In this document: positions 26,601 through 32,715 of the stretch, one piece after another
Layout: each line of letters starts with the position of its first letter
How positions within the stretch are numbered: position 1 is the stretch's first letter
Assembly: GCF_954871325.1 (NCBI RefSeq)
Contig: NC_088776.1
Span: 35,202,508 to 35,266,507 of the forward strand
Direction: 5' to 3'
Source of the DNA: Gordionus sp. m RMFG-2023
Lineage: Eukaryota > Nematomorpha > Gordioida > Chordodea > Parachordodidae
Length of the DNA: 64,000 nt
Made by a program: the position numbers and the translations under genes
Notes under the pieces: model-generated
What the model was told of the DNA's origin: nothing
The model's input: the letters and a program-made list of their open reading frames with translations, nothing else
The model's database searches: none

Positions 26601-29600
26601 TTTCACTCATGTTTATTTAAGAAATTATTCAAATTTCTTATCCTGATTTCCATTCTTTGGATAGCTAAAAGTAAAATTAAAATATTGGAATAATTCTTTA
26701 AATTTAAAAAAGGTATTGTAAAAATCTTAGAAAATTTTTTTTATATAATATCTTTTAAAATTCTTATTTTTCCACTTAAACTTATGTCCAAAACATAAAA
26801 AAACTATATTCGATTCATAATTTTGACGTTAGTCTTCATTACAGTTTAAGAACTTTATTATTAAATTTTTTTTGTTTGAATTCTCATTTTTCCACTTAAA
26901 CTTATGTCCAAAAAAAGTTATTTGATTCATAACTTTGATGTTAGTCTTCATTAAAGTTTAAAAAATTAAAAAAAAAATTTTATCAAAATTTTTTAAAATT
27001 TAATTTATATCAAAATGTTTTTTACAATAATTATGGAAAGTTATTTAACTATATAAGAATGTTTTTTCACATTATGAAAATGTGTTACAACAAATCATAT
27101 TAATACTGTAAGTAAAATCATTAAATTTGAAGAAAAAATGCATTTGGGCTACTTGACCCCAACAATAACGAAAGTTATTTTAAAATTAAAAAAATTTAGT
27201 AAGTATTAGATAGGATTAATAAAAGTTATTAAACCTATCACTATCAAATTAATTACATATATTTTTTTAAAAGATTTGAACATATATATGAAGATCAATA
27301 TGTTATATCGTTATTGAAAACCCCAGAAATGATAATGCAAGAACTGTTAATTTCGAGATATCCTTTTTTTTTGACAAAGAAATAGAGGATGGATTGGAGG
27401 AGGATAACTTATCTTACTTTTTTGACGCAAAGGACAAAACAATAAGTTTTTAATAAATCCCCCGCGTTAAAAGAGTTTTTTATTAATTATAATACCGCAA
27501 TCCCCTCATCTGCCCCTGTAGAGCTCTTTTTTAGTATAGCGAATGTCGCATTAAATAAAATAAATTGAGGTATTCTTATCTATTTTTTATCAGTGGTATT
27601 TTTAATCGCTATTTGTTAGATATAGACAACATAGTAACTAAGAAAATACTAAATGATATAAAAAATCTATAATCTTTATATAAATATAAATAATAATTCA
27701 TATTTATATTTAATTCATAGACTTCAATATTAAAAATCTTAAGTTATACCCAGAGCGAATAACCAAAATATTATCTGTAAAATTATAAGAAAATGAAAGA
27801 AAACGAAATTGAACATTATTAGGGCTGTGCCGATCCACATATTTTTCACCGATCCGATCCGATATTTTCTGACATTGGTTTTAAACCGATCCGATATTTT
27901 ATTGATTTTTCACCACCCCGCTTTGAACCAAATGTAATTAAGAAATCGATATTTTTATGTAAAAAATCGAATTATGCATTTAATTTAATTTTTGTATTTC
28001 TACAATAATTAAAAAAAGTTTATGGATATTAGTAGTATTAAATGAATTTTTCATTATTCCTCCCCGTGAAATTAGAATTCCGCAGATAAAGCATTTTGCA
28101 AAATTATTGTCTTTGGAAAATATTTCCATAATTTACCATATTTAAAATATAAATAATAAAATTGGCGTTATTATTTAAAAAGATTTAAAATAAATAAATG
28201 GGTGTTCCTTTCTGTTTTTATAAAACAACTTTTAAAATACTATAAATATATTTTAAAAAATAAATAAAATTTAAGGGGTGTTGTGCATTTGCATTGTTTA
28301 AAAAAAATATTTAGGAAATATTATTAATGTAAAAATAAATATACATAAAATAACAAAAAAAAGAAAAGTAAAAAAATCGAATCGGTATTTTACAGGTATA
28401 GGCCCGATCCGATATTTTTTGAAAAGGCTAAATATCGGTGCCGATCTGATCCGATATTTAATATCGGCACAACCCTAAACATAATAGTTTTCATTTTCAA
28501 ATTATACGAAAATTAAAGAATTCTAAAACGAATTTAACTTATTATAAGGTTAGTAATATAAAAGATTTTTTAAAATTTTAATATTGAATCCTGATAAAAA
28601 TAAAAAGACTGGTGAACAAAATGAAAAGAATTAAATGTGTTTTAAAATAAGTTATCAATTTTTTTTTTAACATGATACTTTTTATTTATTTAAAAAAATT
28701 GTAAAACACTAGAATATTAAAACAAGTATATAAAAAAAATATGTAAAATTAATAAACAAAAATAAATATATATATTACTAGTTGATAACCCGTCAAGAAT
28801 GACGGGAATAATAAAATCTTGAACTATTATATGAAATTTTTTTTTAATACATTTTTTTATATAAAATAAATGACAAATTTTAGTGATTATTTATCATTAT
28901 TTATTAAATTTAGCCTAAAATATATGAAATTGTAATTAAAAATGTAGGGTAGATATTGATAAATTGGTATTGTATGTCATTTCCAGAGTTCAAATATTGT
29001 TGTTGAGATAAAATTTTTATACTGGCATATTTTGGGGTTGTAATATGAGATAAATGTTTATTTTTCAATTGGCTAAATATAATTTAAATTTATTTGTTAA
29101 ATCTAAATTATAATAAGTACTTACGATTAGTGAGGGAGGTTAATTTTTTGGCATGGGAAGATATTGATAAATAGGTATTTTAAACTATTTGCAGAGCACC
29201 TATATTTTGGTTGAGATAAAAAAAAATTTTTACTGCCATATTTTGGGGTGGTAAATAATTTAAATTTATTTGTTAAATCTAAATTGTAATATAAAAATAA
29301 TTTTATAAAAATTAATAAATTTTACTTCGATTGAATATAAATACTTACGCTAAAATTAATATGAGATAAATGTTTATTTTTCAATTGGCTAAATATAATT
29401 TAATTTGCTATTTTAAATTTAATAATATTCATTCTTACCATAATTTGAGGTGAGGTTAGTATTCTTTTTAAAATAACACAATAAGATCTAAATTATATAA
29501 ATTAATTTAAAAATATGTTAATAGCAAAATAATAACATATATAAGAAAGATATATTACAAAATTTAATATAGAAGGTGGCTGAGTGGAAGAACGTTTGCC

Positions 29601-30678
29601 TTTAAATCGTTAAGTCATAGGTTCGAATCCCGTGATGTACAAAAAATTTTCTTAAAATTTAACATTAGAGATATATAGTCTCCATCTATTTATTTAACAT
29701 TAAGAGGATAGGAAAGTTGATAGAAAAAAATTAACATTAAGATGATAGGAAAGTTGATAGGAAAGTTAATAGGAAAAATTAACATTAAGATTATGCGAAA
29801 ACGTTCATTTCTTGATTACGGTGATTATATATATAGATAAGTATCGAAGGCTCTAAAAAGAGCTTAATTTAATAATGAATTTGTACCTAAATGGAAATGC
29901 ATATTTAACACTATTTTAATAACTCACGAATTTTAGTCTTGAGGTAGGAGTAACACTAGATTTCATTTGTCGGAACTTAATGGATACTAAAACTCCAAGA
30001 AAGTTTATTAACCAGTGTTCTAATTTTTATTTTCATGACGAGTCTTGACCTTTCTATTATCACCAATTTACTAAAATAAATCCCTTTCTACAGATTTGTG
30101 AACAAATGATAGACAAATGCCTTGCCGCTGACACTCTTTCTCCTCTAAGCGCTTCTGGTCTCGATAACATGACAATCGTTCTCATAGTTTTCTTGCAACC
30201 TCTAGCCTCACTACCACAAACTGCGACAACATCTCAGGACAAACATAATAATTCTCCTTTTTTTACACCGAAATCTTCCAATTCTTCAAATTCTCCTAAA
30301 ATTTCGCTCACCTCGGCATCACCCGTTCAAGATCCAAGCGGTATCTCCGATATCGATAAAGCGTATCTTGAATGGTGCAAAAAATGTGATTCTTATTATA
30401 AGTGCATTAAATCAGGTGGGGAAGTCTCGCAAGAAAGCCAGAGTAGTAGTAGTAGCAACGATTCCAGATCATTACCTAGAGATAGTGTTATAGATCAAAT
30501 CGATAAAAATACTTTTATGATAACAGTATCTTCACCAGAAAATACGACTCCAAGAATTCAAAATATTACAACGACATTAAATGCACAAGATGATATTCCG
30601 GAACAAAAAAATGAGAATGATCCGCAAAATAAAATTAACGAAGATAAAACTGCAGGGAAACGGCGAACAGAATTATAA
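5528..30678 (+). CDS. PP2C/PPM-family Ser/Thr protein phosphatase, nine-exon gene
   Basis: This is a metal-dependent Ser/Thr phosphatase, closest by eye to animal Ppm1/PPM1A-type enzymes. Coding exons are 5528-5630, 9817-9900, 12659-12724, 17337-17402, 18152-18225, 22289-22430, 22776-22859, 23893-24047 and 30094-30678. Together they make 1359 bases, 452 residues plus stop, with GT..AG borders and matching phase throughout. It begins MGQ, a likely N-myristoylation signal. Metal-site residues are present: GWR33, E37-D38, DGHGG (D59), SDGIWD and GLDNMT. The catalytic part ends near residue 300 and is followed by a ~150-residue Ser/Thr/Asn/Gln-rich tail with no recognisable domain. The usual MEDAH is MEDYK here. 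Introns range from about 0.35 to 7.4 kb and are swollen by transposons. The 5' UTR and promoter are not identified. The assignment is firm; the exact subfamily is inferred. Confidence 0.93.
5631..6590. other. Start of PP2C intron 1, no feature seen
   Basis: AT-rich intron sequence. The open stretch at 5709-6002 has no recognisable motif and biased AT codons, so I read it as chance. I see no repeat with a second copy in this window. Confidence 0.5.
6590..8600 (+). mobile_element. hAT remnant in PP2C intron 1, with a nested insertion
   Basis: At 7599-7712 the + strand encodes a decayed hAT C-terminus: FNTAFSASVEPLFS, then, after a frame change, RLWDDSMEMLLLLRCN. GC-richer flanks containing gctac motifs lie near 6600-6650 and 8570-8590, but matching inverted ends could not be aligned, so the borders are approximate. 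The 600-bp element at 7873-8472 is inserted inside it. Confidence 0.55.
7873..8472. mobile_element. Non-autonomous hAT element with CGGACCG subterminal repeats
   Basis: Inverted ends TAGTGTTTGCAACGGTCCGG flank 600 bp, with a perfect 8-bp target duplication CTTGATGC at 7865-7872 and 8473-8480. The first ~140 and last ~150 bp are crowded with GGTCCGGTCC/CGGACCG units on both strands, while the centre is plain AT-rich DNA without coding capacity. Eight-base duplication and TAGTG ends point to hAT mobilisation. The perfect duplication suggests a comparatively young insertion. Confidence 0.92.
8690..8960. repeat. GCCCGGCC-type dispersed repeat fragment
   Basis: A stretch starting tagaggcttgcaaagcc contains ttgcataagttgcccag and aaaaagtccaccctgg. 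The same string family appears inverted at 59610-59790 and as a short piece at 10509-10550. It resembles the TAGAGRYCTGCA-ended elements elsewhere in the window. Ends and target duplication are not resolved. Confidence 0.45.
9106..9682. mobile_element. TAGGGCTG-ended hAT deletion derivative, copy 1
   Basis: Inverted ends TAGGGCTGCGCCGAT and ATCGACACAGCCCTA flank 577 bp, with a perfect 8-bp duplication CATAATAT at 9098-9105 and 9683-9690. The + strand near 9380-9455 encodes the start of a BED zinc finger (SELWKYFTKDKDNFAKC, then VICGN), showing descent from a full hAT transposon. The interior is otherwise deleted. Sister copies are at 12961-13733 and 27820-28477. Confidence 0.93.
9817..9900 (+). 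CDS. PP2C exon 2 (MED and DGHGG metal-binding motifs)
   Basis: Encodes NMEDYKTCL..FFGVFDGHG. Glu37, Asp38 and Asp59 are the expected metal ligands. The His usually following MED-A is replaced by Lys. Acceptor ttaccattag, donor GGG-G|GTAAAA. It lies just 134 bp after the transposon ending at 9682. Confidence 0.93.
9901..11846. other. PP2C intron 2, first part
   Basis: Mostly featureless AT-rich DNA. Near 9998 there is a ggttcgaatcc string identical to a tRNA B box but without a convincing A box. Near 10140-10200 there is a short run of cgact-type repeats. At 10509-10550 there is a fragment of the 8690-type repeat. No coding sequence is recognised. Confidence 0.45.
11847..12506. mobile_element. 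Non-autonomous hAT element with nested MITE
   Basis: Ends TAGAGATGTGCCAGAT and ATCGGTACACCCCTA are imperfect inverted repeats, flanked by a perfect 8-bp duplication ATAAATAA (11839-11846 and 12507-12514). The subterminal sequence is rich in tatcggccgat-like palindromes. A second element (12142-12363) is inserted within it, so only about 430 bp is its own. No transposase remains. Confidence 0.9.
12142..12363. mobile_element. 222-bp palindromic MITE nested in a hAT element
   Basis: It runs from TAATGATTCAAATCG to TATTTGCAACACTA, with the duplication GATGTATG at 12134-12141 and 12364-12371. The two halves are inverted copies (aatattttt...agccta). A relative forms the left part (32716-32937) of the foldback element at 32716-34961. 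It inserted after the host element at 11847-12506. Confidence 0.9.
12659..12724 (+). CDS. PP2C exon 3
   Basis: Completes GGN and encodes RTAEYSSHHLVQKIVERSEY, the helix after the DGHGG motif. Acceptor tatgtttag, donor TAT-G|GTAAAC, phases match on both sides. Length 66 bp. Confidence 0.88.
12961..13733. mobile_element. TAGGGCTG-ended hAT deletion derivative, copy 2
   Basis: Ends TAGGGCTGTGTCGATCC and GATCGGCACAGTTCTA, with a perfect 8-bp duplication GAAGTAAA at 12953-12960 and 13734-13741. Read on the - strand, a BED-finger start (IWKYFTKGKDNFAKC) lies directly next to a hAT C-terminal piece (SESAFSTAGDISPYR). The transposase interior was therefore deleted, leaving both ends of the gene. Located in PP2C intron 3. 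Confidence 0.93.
14024..17003. mobile_element. 3-kb element with ~300-bp terminal inverted repeats
   Basis: The first ~300 bp (14024-14330) return in reverse complement at 16690-17003, including ggaccattc ends, a tgcttatatctcaaaaact core and ttaactttcggttt at the inner border. TTTA stands on both outer sides and may be the target duplication. A third, more diverged copy of the terminal repeat lies at about 16230-16460, in the same orientation as the right arm. The centre contains a reverse-transcriptase-family fragment (14640-15640). No transposase is recognised, so the superfamily is open. Confidence 0.75.
14640..15640 (+). mobile_element. Reverse-transcriptase-family retroelement remnant, C-terminal nuclease-like domain
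   Basis: In shifting + frames one can read, in order: DPFLLNPGGIGIQSP (the LGGLGIRS-like block after the RT), ISPEELRISLWLRPN (the LRVAVGLRLG-like block), PWSKEQ, LNYTCIDAF (the WDxTCxD-like block), and LGLKPTAITGDPKE followed by YRRQRIS (the TGDP...QRxS block). This order is that of the C-terminal half of the RPIAVG reverse-transcriptase proteins; the RT itself is absent here. GC content is visibly above the surroundings. It matches 24868-25260 in the last blocks. Recognition is from memory of the family. Confidence 0.65.
17337..17402 (+). CDS. PP2C exon 4
   Basis: Encodes EGNIQQAIENAYLELDDEMRH, the acidic helix preceding the SGTTA strand. Acceptor gctcttttag, donor CAT-T|GTAATA, 66 bp. An open frame continues past the donor into a GAAA microsatellite (17421-17461), which is intron. 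Confidence 0.9.
17421..17461. repeat. (GAAA)n microsatellite
   Basis: About ten GAAA/GAGA units immediately inside PP2C intron 4. A similar AAGA tract is at 62402-62438. Confidence 0.95.
17774..18113. mobile_element. TAGAGACCT-ended hAT-type MITE, copy 1
   Basis: Ends TAGAGACCTTTATGGGC and GTCCATGAAGGTCTCTG are inverted. Flanks ATATATAC and ATTGATAC agree at six of eight bases, a decayed 8-bp duplication. The interior is shared with 41591-41973 (taatttattgta..aatg and gcaatatttttt). It ends 38 bp before PP2C exon 5. Confidence 0.8.
18152..18225 (+). CDS. PP2C exon 5 (SGTTA strand)
   Basis: Joined to the preceding T it reads CEELKNDKSGTTAICVIIK and ends in LYC. SGTTA is a core beta-strand motif of PP2C. 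Acceptor attattcag, donor TGT|GTAATT, phase 0. Confidence 0.93.
18226..18890. other. PP2C intron 5, first part
   Basis: No gene, repeat or structured element recognised; plain AT-rich intron. Confidence 0.45.
19440..20570 (+). mobile_element. hAT ZMYM1-like remnant, copy A
   Basis: The + strand encodes a decayed hAT C-terminus near 20395-20470 (STSTNEMTFSLLQRIRTYIK). The whole block matches 46725-47960 in reverse orientation. The clearest shared segment is the ataggctcttctagatcc region at 19785-19810 versus 47551-47575. The long open - strand frame at 19611-19874 is antisense to this gene and not real. Confidence 0.75.
21187..21275 (-). repeat. Poly-G repeat family, copy 1
   Basis: Read on the - strand, an 18-base G run (21269-21252) is followed by ggataattttttttatt and then aatgcattaaaaatttatta. 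The same order occurs at 45547-45640 and 55160-55270. Confidence 0.75.
21340..21470 (-). pseudogene. MULE transposase C-terminus (SWIM finger and GRPAKA tail)
   Basis: The - strand reads CKHIVGLAIRLNNCKPHPAAKN, matching the CxH...CK-PPxAKxVP core of Mutator-type SWIM domains, and then, in a shifted frame, RRKGRPAKARKAL. That arginine/proline/alanine tail is characteristic of a large invertebrate MULE group. The frame break shows it is dead. Upstream coding sequence is lost or unrecognisable. Confidence 0.7.
22289..22430 (+). CDS. PP2C exon 6 (GDSR, DHKP)
   Basis: Encodes ANVGDSRGIICIKG..LSIDHKPSDPQEIARIESSGSFVSFDRVN. GDSR and DHKP are hallmark PP2C motifs. The usual GGxV is SGSFV here. Acceptor acggtaaag, donor AAC-G|GTAAAT, 142 bp. 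Confidence 0.95.
22435..22658. repeat. Three tandem copies of a 75-bp unit beside a splice donor
   Basis: Units of 74, 75 and 75 bp starting atgaatggtttattataaa are virtually identical; the first lacks one A. The array begins four bases after the exon 6 GT, so the donor context borders the repeat. Near-identity indicates a very recent expansion. Confidence 0.97.
22776..22859 (+). CDS. PP2C exon 7 (LAMSRALGDF)
   Basis: Encodes GILAMSRALGDFSFK..LPPEKQCIS, containing the SRALGDF motif. Acceptor tttatttag, donor TCG-C|GTAAGT, 84 bp. Confidence 0.95.
23282..23629. mobile_element. Possible TA-flanked mariner-type MITE
   Basis: Left CACCGGACAAAA and right TTTTCCCACTG are weakly inverted and each is bordered by TA. 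The 348-bp interior has no transposase. The end match is imperfect, so this is tentative. Confidence 0.35.
23636..23737. repeat. ~100-bp imperfect palindrome carrying GCATTCACAGT
   Basis: The arm agccttaccctttcagtc..gtgcgaatt at the left is an imperfect inverted copy of gaattcgcgctaactgtgaa..ggttaagg at the right. The right arm, read in reverse, contains GCATTCACAGT, which also opens the ends of the 7.66-kb element at 35758-43417. It lies in PP2C intron 7, 155 bp before exon 8. Confidence 0.5.
23893..24047 (+). CDS. PP2C exon 8 (FPDV, SDGIWD)
   Basis: Encodes PFPDVKTVDLTTSSDIDFVLL, ASDGIWDVLNNQQVADFV and then SQAHQNRHKPHK. The Asp of SDGIWD is a metal ligand. Acceptor tttggatag, donor AAG|GTAATT, 155 bp. 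Confidence 0.95.
24868..25260 (-). mobile_element. Reverse-transcriptase-family fragment, nuclease-like C-terminus
   Basis: On the - strand: GPDGLPLIPWSNGTPLAWDY, TCIDRFAPS, ENSKINKYTSIT and, after one frame change, FFKSLGKKIRAITGDPQEG and YLRQRISIDI. PDG...WD...TCxD resembles the PD-(D/E)xK-like nuclease core that ends RPIAVG-type RT proteins, and TGDPxE..QRIS is the tail block. Only the last third of the protein is present. Same family as 14640-15640. Confidence 0.7.
25522..27108 (+). mobile_element. IS630-Tc1-mariner superfamily element with long inverted ends
   Basis: Ends CAGTATTAATATGATTTG are perfectly inverted and both bordered by TA (25520-25521, 27109-27110). The inverted arms continue with drift for ~270 bp on the left (to about 25790) and ~550 bp on the right, where a ~110-bp unit containing cacttaaacttatgtccaaa is tandemly duplicated. 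The transposase fragment sits between. It inserted into the older hAT remnant. Confidence 0.92.
25999..26415 (+). CDS. Tc1/mariner-superfamily transposase, C-terminal DDE fragment
   Basis: 138 residues. LLIMDNASIHRV holds the second catalytic Asp, and LPPYSPQLNPIENFFGIIK holds the final acidic residue and the SPxLNPIE signature of DDE_3 proteins. Thirty residues separate this Asp and Glu, fewer than the 34 of classical Tc1. The helix-turn-helix DNA-binding half and the first catalytic Asp are not visible upstream, so this is an inactive C-terminal remnant despite its clean frame. Confidence 0.88.
   Translation: MKENFEKNIIFLKTSGNLCTIGINGLKKFTIIDGAFTAIKFKIYLDELFALLPSNSLLIMDNASIHRVRIISENYPNIIFLPPYSPQLNPIENFFGIIKNQYRSNSPKPNNRNEVTSILTSILGNYFTYNFQIYILTP
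27820..28477. mobile_element. TAGGGCTG-ended hAT deletion derivative, copy 3
   Basis: Ends TAGGGCTGTGCCGATCC and TATCGGCACAACCCTA, with flanks AACATTAT and AACATAAT matching at seven of eight bases. The interior aligns with 9106-9682 and 12961-13733 and keeps traces of the BED-finger start on the - strand near 28080-28130. Confidence 0.9.
28778..29560. repeat. One-ended copy of the CTAGYTGATA repeat, with internal tandem units
   Basis: It begins ctagttgataacccgtcaag behind a TA, like the TA-flanked palindrome at 40833-41290, but no inverted right end follows. Inside, a ~190-bp segment (gatattgataaa..ttttggggt..gttaaatctaaatt) is repeated at about 28950-29110 and 29160-29290, and part of it again near 29360. 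Confidence 0.55.
29571..29650 (+). repeat. tRNA-derived SINE head
   Basis: tggctgagtgg is a good RNA polymerase III A box, and ggttcgaatcccg about 40 bp later is a perfect B box. Spacing and sequence resemble a serine/leucine-type tRNA, but the acceptor stem does not pair, so it is a SINE head rather than a tRNA gene. A tail of near-identical ttaacattaaga..gataggaaagt units follows to about 29790. Confidence 0.6.
30094..30678 (+). CDS. PP2C exon 9 (GLDNMT metal site and low-complexity tail)
   Basis: Begins ICEQMIDKCLAADTL and reaches SGLDNMTIVLIVFL, the last metal-binding motif. About 150 residues of Ser/Asn/Thr/Gln-rich sequence follow, with a charged KAYLEWCKKCDSYYKC stretch, ending at TAA. 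The tail has no recognised domain. Acceptor ctttctacag. Confidence 0.95.
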   Translation: MCEQMIDKCLAADTLSPLSASGLDNMTIVLIVFLQPLASLPQTATTSQDKHNNSPFFTPKSSNSSNSPKISLTSASPVQDPSGISDIDKAYLEWCKKCDSYYKCIKSGGEVSQESQSSSSSNDSRSLPRDSVIDQIDKNTFMITVSSPENTTPRIQNITTTLNAQDDIPEQKNENDPQNKINEDKTAGKRRTEL

Positions 30679-30693
30679 TTAAGACACGTATTT

Positions 30694-30699
30694 AATAAA
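30694..30699 (+). terminator. Candidate PP2C polyadenylation signal AATAAA
   Basis: AATAAA lies 16 bases after the PP2C stop. In such AT-rich DNA the hexamer is common, so this is only plausible by position. Confidence 0.35.
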
Positions 30700-31480
30700 A
30701 AAGTTTTTTTTACAAGAATCAGTTTATATCATGGGGAAATATATTTATATGGGAAATTTTTTTTAAAAAAACATACTTTTCTATTTATCGGTGAAGAATA
30801 TATAATTGGTGATTATATTGCTAGTTTTTTTGGAAGGGGCACAGTATATAAATATAATATATTATTTTAAATGCGAATTATTAGACTTTACTTTAATTAT
30901 CGTTATATAGTATAAAATTTTAACACATAAAATAATTTCGTATATTATTTGTTCACCCCATACTATTTTTACAGCTCACTACAAAAACATTTAATATTTT
31001 TTATCATAGGTTTAAAAAACTTATTTTATTTATACTTTTTCTCATATAATTAAAATGTTGTAAACGCGCACAATTTATTGAATATATATTTTTTGTAATG
31101 ACATTCAAGCAATAAATTATAAATATGATTTTATCCTTACCCCCTCTCCCCGCCGACTTTTTAATAATATATTTTTAAAGAATTGTATAATTTATTGAAC
31201 AATTAATATAATATTTATTATTACATCACTTTAACAGATTATTATTTTAAATTTTGACTTTTATAAGTGTTCAACGTCCAACACGATTCGTAATATAATT
31301 TATATTATTTAGGAATTGCAAAATTATATCCATTAAATGATGGAATCTTTTCATTTATGCCCATTAGAAAATTAATTATCATATGTAGGATAAAGTTATA
31401 TCACTTGTTATTATTTCAGCATTATATTAATTTTTATCGATCATAGCTATTAAACCATTTAGATACATTTTTGTATATTT
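30700..31480. other. Region 3' of the PP2C gene, no feature seen
   Basis: AT-rich with short C-rich patches; no coding sequence or repeat with a second copy recognised. Confidence 0.45.
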
Positions 31481-31482
31481 GT

Positions 31483-31614
31483 CAGAGGCGTAACACAAAA
31501 TATTAGGGGTCCCCCCGCCAACAAAAATTATTGGGACCTCCATTTATTACTTGAGGCCTTCCTTGAGTCTGTAAAAATTTGAATTAGACCTCGGGAATGT
31601 CTACTGCGCCTCTG
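31483..31614. mobile_element. 132-bp MITE with CAGAGGCG ends
   Basis: Ends CAGAGGCGTA and TGCGCCTCTG are inverted. Flanks atatttgt and atatatat are only partly alike, so a decayed 8-bp duplication is possible. No coding. Confidence 0.6.
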
Positions 31615-32715
31615 ATATATATTTAATAATTATATTTTCATGCGATATATTAAAAATATGTCTTCTCATTCATGTATTAAATTTATTCCGAGAAAAATCG
31701 TAGAAAAAAAAATTCCATGACCATGTCCTGACTCCTATTATTTTTGAAATTCATTTCTGTTTATACCAGTCTATTTAGATTTTGAACTGGCACCTTCTTC
31801 TGTTTTATTTTAAGTGTATACTAAATACAGATAGTCTCTTTCTTTTTATTCTGATTAGAGGAAGCTATATAGAAATAAAAGGAGTCAAAACTCAGTATAA
31901 AAGTTTAAAATTAATTTTATTAAACATACAAATATTGACATCAATTAAACCTCGAATGATTTTTAAAATAAAATTTCTGAATCGAGTAACGTCTGTAAAT
32001 ATTTACCTACATAAGCGTCTACCTGAAAGGGGTAGGAGCGATTTGCCTTTAATTTTTTAAGGGAGGGGGGAGAGGGTAGGCCTAGGAGGGTTAGGAAAAA
32101 TAGATACTAATTGTAGATTAAATATAAAAATTAATGAAAAAGTTAGAATTTATTATTGAATATTTATTCCTCATTCATACACAAATAAGATTTTAGTATA
32201 GGTTTAAGTTATACACGCTCGTGGTTAATTTTTAAAATACTGGTAGCAGCAACTAGTTTATAATCACCAACTTATGTTAATTTTTTATTCCTGGTCTAAA
32301 TAATCATGGACTTGAATGAGTTTAATTAGAATTGTTTTGAGGTTAAATGGTGGCTAACCATATTTTAAAATTAATATCATGGGGTTGTTATAACATAATG
32401 GGTGGGTAAATATCGCCGTTAAATTACTTGGAACTTGGGGGAGGGGGCTGGGTAGGGTATATTTTGGAAAGGGTTTGCTTTTAATGAATTTTCTGTCATG
32501 CAGACGCTATCTACACATAGGCGCCGAATTAATAGGAGTAGCGGAACTCTTGTCCCCATTGAATTATTCTACAAAATATATAATATTGACCTATTAATAT
32601 TTCAGACGTCAAATTTTCTTTAAATAAATCATAGCCCATAGTAATTTCTCCCCCTCTGTGCCTACAAATATTTTAATATTGTCAACCTGTTCCTAATGAT
32701 CATTTTTAATATCAG

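Larger units (their letters stand above)
24439..27600 (+). mobile_element. BED-finger hAT remnant, split by a Tc1/mariner element
   Basis: The left end TAGTGTTGTAAACGAACACG is followed by gaacgttc-type subterminal repeats (24439-24580). The + strand at 25365-25500 encodes a BED finger (CKICPKSII, then GSNLKRHL). After the insertion at 25522-27108 the frame resumes near 27145 with MHLGYLTPTITKV, and at 27450-27570 it gives a hAT C-terminus (YNTAIPSSAPVELFFSIANV). The right end was not located. A reverse-transcriptase-family fragment lies between the left end and the finger. Confidence 0.7.

Noticed and set aside
29571-29650. A tRNA gene
   Set aside because: Good A and B boxes but no acceptor-stem pairing and a SINE-like tail of repeats.
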